A stretch of DNA of 5,502 nt from Methanobacterium sp. (GTDB lineage Archaea; Methanobacteriota; Methanobacteria; Methanobacteriales; Methanobacteriaceae), in contig JAHKLP010000129.1 of the NCBI GenBank assembly GCA_020855015.1, positions 1 to 5,502 on the forward strand. The letters run 5' to 3'. The notes beneath the pieces were generated by a model. The model did no database searches and was not told the origin of the DNA. It worked only from the letters and a program-made list of their open reading frames with translations. The position numbers and the translations under genes are program-made. Of the stretch, positions 1 through 5,475 are shown one piece after another. Within the stretch, counting starts at the first letter, position 1. Each line of letters begins with the position of its first letter.

Positions 1-595
1 CCATGGTTCAAGATTTACATTACTGGCCGGTTATTTGTTCTGTTTCTTAGGTTTTTTGACTATGCTGCTTTTATGGAAAGATCATATACCTTACTGGAAA
101 GTGGGACTGGCTTATGCACTGGTGGGAATAGGAGTGGGATTGGCTGGAACTCCGGCTTCCCATTCTCTTACTGGTTCAGTTCCTGTTAAAAGGGTGGGTA
201 TGGCTTCTGGAACAGCAGATCTGCAACGTGACTTTGGCGGTGCTATTATGACTAGCATATTTGGAGCACTCCTAACAGCGGGTTATGCCAGGTCTATTTC
301 ATCACAGATCAGTCATTTACCGGCCTCTGCCCAGGATAAAATAACCAGTGGTATTGAAGCAACTCTCCAAAAATCGTTTTCCAGTGCTGCTGCCCTAGCA
401 CAGGGTCATCCAGAATATTCAAGCCAGATCATTGCTGCAGCAAAATATTCATTTTTAGTTGGAGGTCATTGGGCTTACTTTGCGGGGATGATTGCCATTA
501 TTATTGGAGCGGCCATCGTATACTCCATGTTTCCTAAAAAAGAGGAAGAGAAAGAATTACTGGCCCAGTACCATGAAGCTGACCAAAAAAATTAA
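1..595 (+). CDS. MFS multidrug-efflux-type transporter, C-terminal part (cut by left window edge)
   Basis: The reading frame is open to the left edge (first full codon at 2), so only the last 198 residues are seen. The TTG at 35 is an internal codon, not a start. Seen: about four hydrophobic segments, at roughly 5-25 (LFCFLGFLTMLLLW), 32-53, 80-97 (AIMTSIFGALLTAGYA) and 156-177, and a charged cytoplasmic tail (KKEEEKELL). The stretch SVPVKRVGMASGTADLQRDFGG resembles the conserved loop before a late helix in 14-helix DHA2 (EmrB/QacA-type) drug:proton antiporters, where P-x-x-R-x-G-x-A-S-G and a following GGA are typical. A soluble loop of about 55 residues precedes the last helix, also common in that family. 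By family it would export drugs or other small molecules across the membrane using the proton gradient; the substrate cannot be told. The subfamily is inferred from the C-terminus alone. Confidence 0.8.
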   Translation, partial: HGSRFTLLAGYLFCFLGFLTMLLLWKDHIPYWKVGLAYALVGIGVGLAGTPASHSLTGSVPVKRVGMASGTADLQRDFGGAIMTSIFGALLTAGYARSISSQISHLPASAQDKITSGIEATLQKSFSSAAALAQGHPEYSSQIIAAAKYSFLVGGHWAYFAGMIAIIIGAAIVYSMFPKKEEEKELLAQYHEADQKN

Positions 596-621
596 TGTGA
601 TATCCACTGGAAAGACGATGA

Positions 622-628
622 TTTTTTT
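622..628 (+). terminator. T7 tract after transporter gene
   Basis: A run of seven T lies 27 bases after the transporter stop codon, with no clear hairpin before it. Oligo-T tracts alone can end transcription in euryarchaea, so this probably closes the transporter transcript. Inference from position and composition. Confidence 0.4.
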
Positions 629-650
629 AATATAAATAATTAATATGGAC

Positions 651-660
651 TATATATTTT
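651..660 (+). promoter_or_regulatory. Possible TATA box for the cysteine-cluster gene
   Basis: TATATATTTT lies 32-41 bases before the chosen ATG at 692. An archaeal start site about 25 bases downstream would fall near 680, giving a very short leader that still includes the GTGA at 680-683. The whole gap is AT-rich, so chance matches are easy; another TATA-like run is at 630-636. Confidence 0.35.
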
Positions 661-691
661 ATTTAAATAGCTATTATAAGTGAGTGTCATC

Positions 692-1339
692 ATGTTAAGG
701 GATCTTCTTATTGATAAGGAACTGTTTAATGAGCTCCGACAAAGAGCTTTGAATTCAGAAGAAGGCGAAAATTCTCCTGAAGAGGTTGAACTTCTGGAGA
801 AGGCTGTTTTTCAGAGGTTGAAAAAGAAAAGATCTGTCAAAAAATACAAGAAATTAGGGGTTAGTAAAGGGGACCTTAAGGAAATAATAGCACTTGCCGA
901 CATCCTTGGATTAGATGCAATAGGCGGCCAATCAAATTATGAACTGGCCAAGGAACATCCAGAATGGTGTACCATTTGTGGAAGATGCTGCAGAGAATCA
1001 GAATCCATATTCATCCATAAGGATGAACTGAATATCCTCCTGAATTTCAATTCAGATCTGGAAAAGGGAATCATTCGCAACAAATTATACCCGGAACATT
1101 ACGAACTCAAAGAAATTCAGCCCTGTAAATTCGTTGATCCTGAGACCAACTGTTGCAGCATATATAATTCAAGACCACAAGTATGTCGAAGTTACCCCCT
1201 GGTTCTTATTGAATCAAATGGTAAGGCCAAAAATATCATAAATCTGCGACATTCATGTAATTATTCTGTTCAACTGGTACTTGAAAAGTCAATAATATTG
1301 TTTGATGAAGCTGTCAGAAGGCTGATGGAAAAAAAATAG
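692..1339 (+). CDS. YkgJ-family cysteine-cluster protein (putative zinc/iron-chelating domain)
   Basis: A 215-residue soluble protein with no signal peptide or membrane segment. Residues 1-90 are a charged, mostly helical N-terminal region with a basic patch (KKKRSVKKYKK, 44-54). The family domain follows: C-x2-C-x2-CC at C93, C96, C99, C100, then C145, C154/C155, C165 in RPQVCRSYPL, and C189. This spacing and the 'RPxxCRxYPL' element are typical of the YkgJ/UPF0153 domain (PF03692), thought to bind zinc or an iron-sulfur centre; a relative, FliB, methylates flagellin lysines. The role here is unknown. Start choice: the frame also has a GTG at 680, but nothing like a ribosome site precedes it, while GTGA at 680-683 sits 8 bases before ATG 692 and fits as its Shine-Dalgarno. 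Gaps on both sides suggest a single-gene unit. Family assignment firm, function open. Confidence 0.85.
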   Translation: MLRDLLIDKELFNELRQRALNSEEGENSPEEVELLEKAVFQRLKKKRSVKKYKKLGVSKGDLKEIIALADILGLDAIGGQSNYELAKEHPEWCTICGRCCRESESIFIHKDELNILLNFNSDLEKGIIRNKLYPEHYELKEIQPCKFVDPETNCCSIYNSRPQVCRSYPLVLIESNGKAKNIINLRHSCNYSVQLVLEKSIILFDEAVRRLMEKK

Positions 1340-1414
1340 AACATTAGAAGATGAAATATTAAATATCATATATGTTAATGCCTTAGTATAGTGGTATTGC
1401 TAAATATCATTCTA

Positions 1415-1420
1415 TTTTTT
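1415..1420 (+). terminator. T6 tract after cysteine-cluster gene
   Basis: Six T, 75 bases past the stop. An imperfect stem (TTAGTATA at 1383-1390 with TATTGCTAA at 1395-1403) lies about 12 bases upstream. Further T5 runs are at 1441-1445 and 1463-1467. Together these look like a staggered archaeal termination zone. The rest of the 234-base gap shows no gene. Confidence 0.3.
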
Positions 1421-1531
1421 CAACGATGTTTATAATCGCGTTTTTGTTGTATTGATATCCCATTTTTCTATTTATACAATGATATGTTTCTCCATGGATA
1501 GTTTTAATGTTATTGAAAAACGTATTAATTA

Positions 1532-1539
1532 TTATAAAT
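1532..1539 (+). promoter_or_regulatory. TATA box for the FMN-binding protein gene
   Basis: TTATAAAT lies 35-42 bases before ATG 1574. The predicted start site, about 25 bases downstream (near 1558-1563), leaves a leader just long enough to hold the Shine-Dalgarno. A 7-bp inverted repeat (TTGAAAA 1513-1519, TTTTCAA 1553-1559) is centred on this box. Confidence 0.45.
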
Positions 1540-1563
1540 CATATGTTCACTGTTTTCAAATTC

Positions 1564-1570
1564 AGGTGAT
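1564..1570 (+). promoter_or_regulatory. Ribosome binding site AGGTGAT
   Basis: AGGTGAT is a seven-base match to the archaeal anti-Shine-Dalgarno (complement GGAGGTGAT), ending 3 bases before ATG 1574. It supports a start at 1574 or at the ATG at 1580; the former is used because the GGTGATTAAATG arrangement recurs before cysS. Confidence 0.65.
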
Positions 1571-1573
1571 TAA

Positions 1574-1969
1574 ATGACCATGACTGATGAGATGATGGAT
1601 GCAATAGAAAAGGATTTAGTATTTTTGGCAACAGCAAGCGGCGAAGGGATTCCTAATGTTGTTCCCATAGGTTTTGCAAGGCCCATTGACAATGAGAGTA
1701 TATTGATTGCAGATAACTACATGAAAAAAACTCGTAAAAACATTGAAGAAAATCCCAATGTGGCCATTGTTACCAAAGATGCTCAAAAGAATCCTTACCA
1801 GATTAAAGGAACTGCAAAAATATTCAAATCAGGTAAAATCTTTGAAGAAGTAGTGGAATGGGCTCAGAATGTAATGACCAAACTGAACCCAAAAGCAGCA
1901 ATAGTGGTTAAAGTAACCGATGTATACTCAGTCAAACCAGGCCCTGAAGCTGGCGAAAAGGTTGATTAA
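1574..1969 (+). CDS. FMN-binding split-barrel protein, pyridoxamine 5'-phosphate oxidase-related
   Basis: A 131-residue single-domain cytosolic protein. Seen: strand-turn-strand FLATASGEGIPNVVPIGFAR (17-36), a helix MKKTRKNIEENPNVAI (50-65), then KGTAKIF (78-84) and a closing DVYSVKPGPEAGE (116-128). This order (first barrel strands with G-x-P-x-x-x-P, the K-T-x-x-N-I-x-x-N-P helix, and the KPGPEAG end) is characteristic of small FMN-binding proteins of the PNPOx-like superfamily common in methanogens. Family members bind FMN, usually as dimers, and act in flavin-linked redox steps; true PNPOx activity is not implied, as the protein is well short of PNPOx (about 200 residues) and methanogens do not generally use that route. 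It has its own promoter, a strong ribosome site and its own terminator, so is probably monocistronic. An in-frame ATG at 1580 would shorten it by two residues. Confidence 0.85.
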   Translation: MTMTDEMMDAIEKDLVFLATASGEGIPNVVPIGFARPIDNESILIADNYMKKTRKNIEENPNVAIVTKDAQKNPYQIKGTAKIFKSGKIFEEVVEWAQNVMTKLNPKAAIVVKVTDVYSVKPGPEAGEKVD

Positions 1970-1988
1970 CACCGGTTAATTCCTTTTT
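1964..1988 (+). terminator. Hairpin plus T5 terminator
   Basis: ATTAAC (1965-1970) pairs perfectly with GTTAAT (1975-1980) around an ACCG tetraloop, extended by a G-U pair (1964/1981) and followed at once by CCTTTTT. The stop codon (1967-1969) lies inside the stem, so the transcript would end almost directly after translation. It resembles a factor-independent terminator, though the stem is weak. Confidence 0.5.
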
Positions 1989-2011
1989 AATTTTGGAAAT
2001 TTAAAACAAAA

Positions 2012-2020
2012 GAATTTATA
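2012..2020 (+). promoter_or_regulatory. Possible TATA box upstream of the structured gap element
   Basis: GAATTTATA, with purine-rich AACAAAA just upstream where a BRE would sit. A start about 25 bases downstream would be near 2043, ahead of the folded element at 2062-2130 and 225 bases ahead of tRNA-Cys. It could serve an unannotated RNA or a long tRNA precursor. Weak, since the region is AT-rich. Confidence 0.25.
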
Positions 2021-2061
2021 CCAAAATACTTCCCACAATAGTGGAAAATATGACCTATATA

Positions 2062-2130
2062 TTCTCTATTTATAAAACTAAAGAATATTAGTTATTTCTG
2101 TTATCTAGATATAACAGCATGAATAGAGAA
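2062..2130 (+). ncRNA. Candidate structured RNA: three-way-junction fold in the gap before tRNA-Cys
   Basis: Three helices nest cleanly in 69 noncoding bases. The outer stem pairs 2062-2073 (TTCTCTATTTAT) with 2119-2130 (ATGAATAGAGAA): 11 Watson-Crick pairs and one G-U. Hairpin 1 pairs AACTAA (2076-2081) with TTAGTT (2088-2093) over a 6-base loop. Hairpin 2 pairs CTGTTAT (2098-2104) with ATAACAG (2111-2117) over loop CTAGAT. Joining segments are 2, 4 and 1 bases. It matches no RNA family I recognise: no C/D boxes, no kink-turn I can place, no hammerhead core. The strand is assumed from the neighbours; the fold is nearly symmetric between strands. A TATA-like box lies at 2012-2020. It could be a small RNA, a leader of the tRNA precursor, a DNA-level protein site, or chance in AT-rich DNA. 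Confidence 0.3.
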
Positions 2131-2157
2131 CATAACTGTAATTGAGTTGTAAATGGG

Positions 2158-2210
2158 AATTAGTTACTAGACCAAAAAAGGAATGGGGAATATGGCCCAG
2201 TAACCTAATT
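2158..2210 (+). other. Long imperfect inverted repeat upstream of tRNA-Cys
   Basis: AATTAGTTACT (2158-2168) pairs along its full length with AGTAACCTAATT (2199-2210), 11 pairs with one bulged C. Inside the 30-base loop GGG (2185-2187) can pair with CCC (2196-2198), and CC-A6-GG (2172-2181) is a minor pairing. A further hairpin, TTCCCAC/GTGGAA with loop AATA (2030-2046), lies on the other side of the three-way element. No T-tract follows until T6 at 2262-2267, directly before the tRNA. Function unknown; it may be part of the same RNA. Confidence 0.35.
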
Positions 2211-2267
2211 AAAGAAAACGTTAAACTCAAATAGGGTTATGCTAAAATAATCTTAAGGTTCTTTTTT

Positions 2268-2338
2268 GCCGAGATGACCGAGCGGCTAGGTGCGTGGCTG
2301 CAGACCATGATACTCGGGTTCAAATCCCGATCTCGGCT
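2268..2338 (+). tRNA. tRNA-Cys (anticodon GCA)
   Basis: A full cloverleaf of 71 bases. The acceptor stem GCCGAGA/TCTCGGC (2268-2274, 2331-2337) is perfect. The D arm has a 3-bp stem ACC/GGT (2277-2279, 2289-2291) with GG in the loop. The anticodon stem CGTGG/CCATG (one G-U) carries loop CTGCAGA with anticodon GCA at 2300-2302. The variable loop is ATAC, and the T arm is TCGGG-TTCAAAT-CCCGA (2314-2330). The discriminator is T at 2338; U73 with GCA are the main identity elements for cysteine. There is no intron, and CCA is not encoded, so it is added after transcription. T4 at 2338-2341 may end transcription; T6 lies immediately upstream. It delivers cysteine at UGC and UGU codons, and the next gene encodes its likely charging enzyme. 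Confidence 0.97.
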
Positions 2339-2394
2339 TTTATTATATAATGGGTGTAGTTAGGGGTAGATATGACGTTGGAAAGAACGGATGA

Positions 2395-2401
2395 TATAAA
2401 T
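2395..2401 (+). promoter_or_regulatory. Possible TATA box for cysS
   Basis: TATAAAT lies 46-52 bases before the cysS ATG. A start near 2424 would give a leader of about 22 bases. Another AT box just after the tRNA (ATTATATAAT, 2342-2351) could give a longer leader, and read-through from the tRNA unit is also possible. Confidence 0.35.
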
Positions 2402-2437
2402 CCAAACCACCGGAGAAAGAAGATTAGTTAATATTCA

Positions 2438-2443
2438 AGTGAT
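2438..2443 (+). promoter_or_regulatory. Ribosome binding site AGTGAT for cysS
   Basis: AGTGAT, 3 bases before ATG 2447, matches the archaeal GGTGAT site with one change. The surrounding 17 bases (2435-2451) equal those at 1561-1577 before the FMN-protein gene except for one base, so both genes use the same initiation layout. Confidence 0.55.
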
Positions 2444-2446
2444 TAA

Positions 2447-3880
2447 ATGATAAAAATTTACAATACACTCACCCGTAGCAAAGAAACTTTCAAACCAATG
2501 AAAGAAAACCTGGTAAAACTATTTGTCTGCGGACCAACAGTATACGATAATTCGCATATTGGACATGCCCGGACCTACATCTCCTTTGACATCATAGCAC
2601 GCTACCTTAAATATCGTGGTTTCAGTGTTTTTTACCTGCAGAATATCACGGATATAGATGACAAAATAATTAAAAGGGCAGTTTCCACAGGTGAAGATCC
2701 AATAGATCTCGCCAGAGAATTTGAGGCCAAATACCTCCAGGATATGAAGACCCTGGGAGTGGAAAATGTAAATTTTTATGCTCGGGCAACTGAACACATA
2801 AAAGAGATCATAGTCCAAATTGAAACCCTACTAGAGGCTGGATACGCCTACGAAACTGATACTGGAGTTTACTTTGACATATCACAATATCCGGATTTTG
2901 GTAAGCTATCCAACCGCAAAATCGAGGATCTGAATGTGCACAGAATCAGCCCAGACTCCAGCAAGAGAAATCCAGAAGATTTTGCTCTCTGGAAGAAAAA
3001 AGATGAAACACCCACATGGGATTCTCCCTGGGGCACGGGACGTCCAGGTTGGCATATTGAAGACACTGCAATCACTGAAGAGTACTTCGGACCTCAGTAC
3101 GACATTCATGGGGGTGGTTTGGATCTGATATTCCCCCATCATGAAGCAGAAATCGCCCAGATGGAATCAGCATCAGGCCAAAAACCAATGGTCCGATACT
3201 GGATGCACACTGGTTTTTTAAATGTGAAGGGTGAGAAGATGTCCAAATCTCTGGGAAACTTCATCACCATTAAAGAACTCCTCACAAAATATTCACCAGA
3301 TGTTTTCCGATTTTTTGTATTATCTACACATTACCGCAGCCCCATTGACTTCAGCCAGGAAATTCTGGAACAATCCCATAATAGTTTGAATAGGATATAC
3401 AAATTCTACGAAACCCTAGAGGAACTGTTAAATGTAGATGATTCTTCACTAGATGAACCCTCGCCAGATGAATCATCACCCCATAATAGTATTCCTGAAA
3501 CCAAGGAAAACCAAGAAATTGACAGATTATTAGAAGAAACCAAATTTAAGTTTCTGGAAGCCATGGATAACGATTTTAACACCCCATCAGCACTTTCACT
3601 CATTTTTGATTTTATTAGAGCCACCAATCAAAATATAAGACAGGGGGAAATCTCCCAAAAGTCAGTGCAGAACATCAAGTTTTTCTTTAATGAAATTTCT
3701 GATATTTTAGGTTTAAATTTCACGTCCCAACCAAAAAACTCCAAAGGACATCTGGAAGACGAACTGGTAGATATCATTATTGACATTAGAAAAAAACTCA
3801 GAAAAAAGAAAGACTGGGAACTCTCTGATGCCATAAGAAGTCGGTTGGATGATTTAGATATCATATTAGAAGACAAATAA
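2447..3880 (+). CDS. cysS: Cysteinyl-tRNA synthetase (CysRS)
   Basis: A 477-residue class I aminoacyl-tRNA synthetase that charges tRNA-Cys with cysteine using ATP in the cytosol. Seen: LFVCGPTVYD (25-34), the HIGH signature at 37-40, GRPGWHIED (198-206), DIHGGGLDLIFPHHEAEIAQ (219-238) and KMSKS at 264-268. The helical anticodon-binding part follows, ending with the typical KKDWELSDAIRSRLDDLDIILED. The start is secure: MIKIYNTLTR is the usual family N-terminus and a ribosome site precedes it. Zinc ligands known from E. coli CysRS (C28, C209, H234, E238) align with C28, D206, H231 and E235, so one Cys is replaced by Asp. Residues 331-345 are a repeat-derived acidic linker. The protein stops right after LEDK, without the 'TPxGTxW'-like end many homologues have. 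tRNA-Cys lies 108 bases upstream, pointing to a functional pair. Confidence 0.96.
   Translation: MIKIYNTLTRSKETFKPMKENLVKLFVCGPTVYDNSHIGHARTYISFDIIARYLKYRGFSVFYLQNITDIDDKIIKRAVSTGEDPIDLAREFEAKYLQDMKTLGVENVNFYARATEHIKEIIVQIETLLEAGYAYETDTGVYFDISQYPDFGKLSNRKIEDLNVHRISPDSSKRNPEDFALWKKKDETPTWDSPWGTGRPGWHIEDTAITEEYFGPQYDIHGGGLDLIFPHHEAEIAQMESASGQKPMVRYWMHTGFLNVKGEKMSKSLGNFITIKELLTKYSPDVFRFFVLSTHYRSPIDFSQEILEQSHNSLNRIYKFYETLEELLNVDDSSLDEPSPDESSPHNSIPETKENQEIDRLLEETKFKFLEAMDNDFNTPSALSLIFDFIRATNQNIRQGEISQKSVQNIKFFFNEISDILGLNFTSQPKNSKGHLEDELVDIIIDIRKKLRKKKDWELSDAIRSRLDDLDIILEDK
3437..3481 (+). repeat. Three in-frame 15-nt tandem repeats inside cysS
   Basis: Units at 3437-3451, 3452-3466 and 3467-3481 each begin GATGA and encode DDSSL, DEPSP and DESSP. 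They form an acidic Ser/Pro-rich linker (residues 331-345) after the class I catalytic core and before the helical C-terminal part. Being multiples of three, copies can be gained or lost without breaking the frame. The linker is probably disordered and not catalytic. Confidence 0.7.
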
Positions 3881-3912
3881 TAAAAAAAATATACTGTGTT
3901 TAAAATATAATT

Positions 3913-3920
3913 TTTATATA
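3913..3920 (+). promoter_or_regulatory. TATA box for asnB
   Basis: TTTATATA is a very good methanogen TATA-box match, 48-55 bases before ATG 3968. The expected start near 3940-3945 gives a leader of about 25 bases with only a weak AGGAT-like ribosome site (3954-3958). The overlapping T5 (3911-3915) may also help end the cysS transcript, so asnB is likely transcribed separately. Confidence 0.5.
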
Positions 3921-3967
3921 TTATCCAAAATTATTTTAAAACAAACGCTAATCTAGGATTTTATAAT

Positions 3968-5449
3968 ATGTGCGCCATAACCGGTATCTTTGGGGAAAAA
4001 ATCAGAGATAAATTGCGTGAGATGTTACTAACCCTAAAACACAGGGGACCTGATATGTCCGGAGTGTATGTGGATGGCACTATATCTTATGGTAACTTAG
4101 ATGATCTGGATATACCCCAAGGAAAATTTGGTCTTGGACATAACCTCCTATCTATTGTTGGTTCTGATGTTATCCAACCATTAAAAGAAGGAAAAATAGT
4201 TCTGGCATGCAACGGCGAAATATATAACCATGAAAATTTACGTGGTGAACTCGAACAAACAATTAATTACGAGTTTAAAACTGATAGCGATTCAGAGATC
4301 ATATTAGCACTGATCACACGATACTACAATGGTAACCTGCCCATCTGTATCCCTAACGTTTTAAAAGAGCTTGATGGTGATTACGCATTTGCAGCTTATG
4401 ATGGAAAAGATTTAGTGGCAGTTCGAGACCCCCTTGGAGTAAAACCTCTATATTATGGTTCATATAATGGTTATTCAGGATTTGCATCTGAAAGAAAGGC
4501 ATTGTGGAAAGTGGGTATAGATGAAACCCACAGTCTACCACCAGACTGCATGCTTCACAACCAGGAACTAAAACCTCTAAAAAATAACTTATTGTCAAAA
4601 AAGTTGTCTGCTGAAAGATTCATCCAAAATAGAGATGATTTAAAAAATATTCTAAAAGAAAGCATTATAAAATCCGTTGAAAAAAGAGTGACTGGTCTGA
4701 AAAAAGTGGGAATCCCTTTCTCAGGCGGGGTGGACAGTACTATACTAACTGTGGTATGCAATGATCTGGGAGTTGAAACTGAACTTTACACAGTGGGTAG
4801 TGAAGGTTCACCTGATGTATATTTTGCAATGAAAGTGGCAGACCATATGGGGCTCCCCATTCACACCAAAGTGGTTGACGAGGATGTGGTCAGAAAATGC
4901 ATCCCTCACGTATTAAATGCCATAGAAGAATGGAACATTATGAAATTAGGAGTGGGTATGACTGCATATCTGGCAGCTGAGATGGCCCATAGAAACAGCC
5001 TGCGTGTTATGTTATCTGGACAGGGTGCTGATGAACTATTCGCTGGTTATCATCGCTACCTTAAATTTTACACTGAAAAAGGTGAGAAAACTCAAGAAGA
5101 TCTTAGGAATGATGTTGAAAATCTTTACCATGTTAATCTGGAGCGCGATGATAAAGTAACCATGGCTCACAGTGTGGAATTAAGAGTTCCCTATCTAGAT
5201 CTACAAATTATAAATATAGCCATGAATACACCCATGAAATACAAGATTAATGACGTAAATGACCGATTGCGTAAATGTATCTTGAGAGAAGTGGCTATGG
5301 ACTTAGGAGTTCCTCAGGAAATTGTGGAGCGACCAAAAAAGGCTGCACAGTATGGATCAGGTATTCATAAAATACTTACCCGGAGTATACTAAAAGATTC
5401 AGTTTACATGCAGGAGTTGAAAAATTCCTTTAACTTTATAGACATTTAA
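3968..5449 (+). CDS. asnB: Asparagine synthetase, glutamine-hydrolysing (class II amidotransferase)
   Basis: A 493-residue cytosolic enzyme making asparagine from aspartate, glutamine and ATP. The N-terminal glutaminase (about 1-190) has the nucleophile C2 directly after Met, which fixes the start, then KHRGPDMSG (24-32), CNGEIYNH (81-88), DSDSEIILAL (106-115), LDGDYAFAAYD (135-145), RDPLGVKPLYYG (153-164) and GFASERKAL (171-179). The synthetase domain has the PP-loop SGGVDS (252-257) for ATP, LSGQGADELFAGYHRY (349-364), and DKVTMAHSVELRVPYLD (395-411), which all match AsnB. Both active sites look intact, so it should use glutamine rather than only ammonia. The length is near the short end of the family (E. 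coli AsnB has about 550 residues). Related amidotransferases share parts of this plan, but these motifs favour true AsnB. It follows cysS by 87 bases with its own TATA box; the shared theme is amino-acid supply for translation. Confidence 0.93.
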   Translation: MCAITGIFGEKIRDKLREMLLTLKHRGPDMSGVYVDGTISYGNLDDLDIPQGKFGLGHNLLSIVGSDVIQPLKEGKIVLACNGEIYNHENLRGELEQTINYEFKTDSDSEIILALITRYYNGNLPICIPNVLKELDGDYAFAAYDGKDLVAVRDPLGVKPLYYGSYNGYSGFASERKALWKVGIDETHSLPPDCMLHNQELKPLKNNLLSKKLSAERFIQNRDDLKNILKESIIKSVEKRVTGLKKVGIPFSGGVDSTILTVVCNDLGVETELYTVGSEGSPDVYFAMKVADHMGLPIHTKVVDEDVVRKCIPHVLNAIEEWNIMKLGVGMTAYLAAEMAHRNSLRVMLSGQGADELFAGYHRYLKFYTEKGEKTQEDLRNDVENLYHVNLERDDKVTMAHSVELRVPYLDLQIINIAMNTPMKYKINDVNDRLRKCILREVAMDLGVPQEIVERPKKAAQYGSGIHKILTRSILKDSVYMQELKNSFNFIDI

Positions 5450-5465
5450 ATTCATAAAAATTCAA

Positions 5466-5474
5466 GTATAAATA
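5466..5474 (+). promoter_or_regulatory. Possible TATA box for the gene beyond the right edge
   Basis: GTATAAATA lies 16 bases after the asnB stop. Its expected start site falls near 5495, inside the inverted repeat at 5476-5497. The target gene lies outside the window, so this is tentative. Confidence 0.3.
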
Positions 5475-5475
5475 A

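Noticed and set aside
680..691. GTG at 680 as the start of the cysteine-cluster gene
   Set aside because: It has no ribosome site upstream, while the same GTGA works well as the Shine-Dalgarno for ATG 692.
1360..1410. Direct repeat TAAATATCAT at 1360-1369 and 1401-1410
   Set aside because: Two AT-rich 10-mers in AT-rich noncoding DNA, without further copies or regular spacing.
1447..1479. Inverted repeat TTGTAT / ATACAA
   Set aside because: Only 6 pairs around a 21-base loop; expected by chance at this composition.
2062..2130. A miniature transposable element with 12-bp terminal inverted repeats
   Set aside because: It is only 69 bases, has no target-site duplication at its edges (TATA left, CATA right), and no second copy in the window. 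A genome-wide copy search could reopen this.
2119..2145. An 8-codon ORF (MNREHNCN) with one Cys codon, as a leader peptide sensing cysteine
   Set aside because: It has no ribosome site, is separated from cysS by the tRNA gene, and peptide attenuation of this kind is not established in archaea.
2030..2267. A T-box riboswitch controlling cysS
   Set aside because: There is no T-box consensus, no clear specifier loop with UGC/UGU, and the region lies upstream of the tRNA rather than directly before cysS; T-boxes are bacterial.
2372..2431. A 19-codon ORF (MTLERTDDINPNHRRKKIS) between tRNA-Cys and cysS, with GGGGT before its ATG
   Set aside because: It is very short, has no cysteine codons that would suit attenuation, no recognisable similarity, and overlaps the likely cysS promoter. 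It would only merit another look if conserved in relatives.
2519..3876. Minus-strand and alternative-frame ORFs across cysS and asnB
   Set aside because: They lie fully inside strongly conserved genes, have low-complexity or nonsensical translations, and have no ribosome sites.
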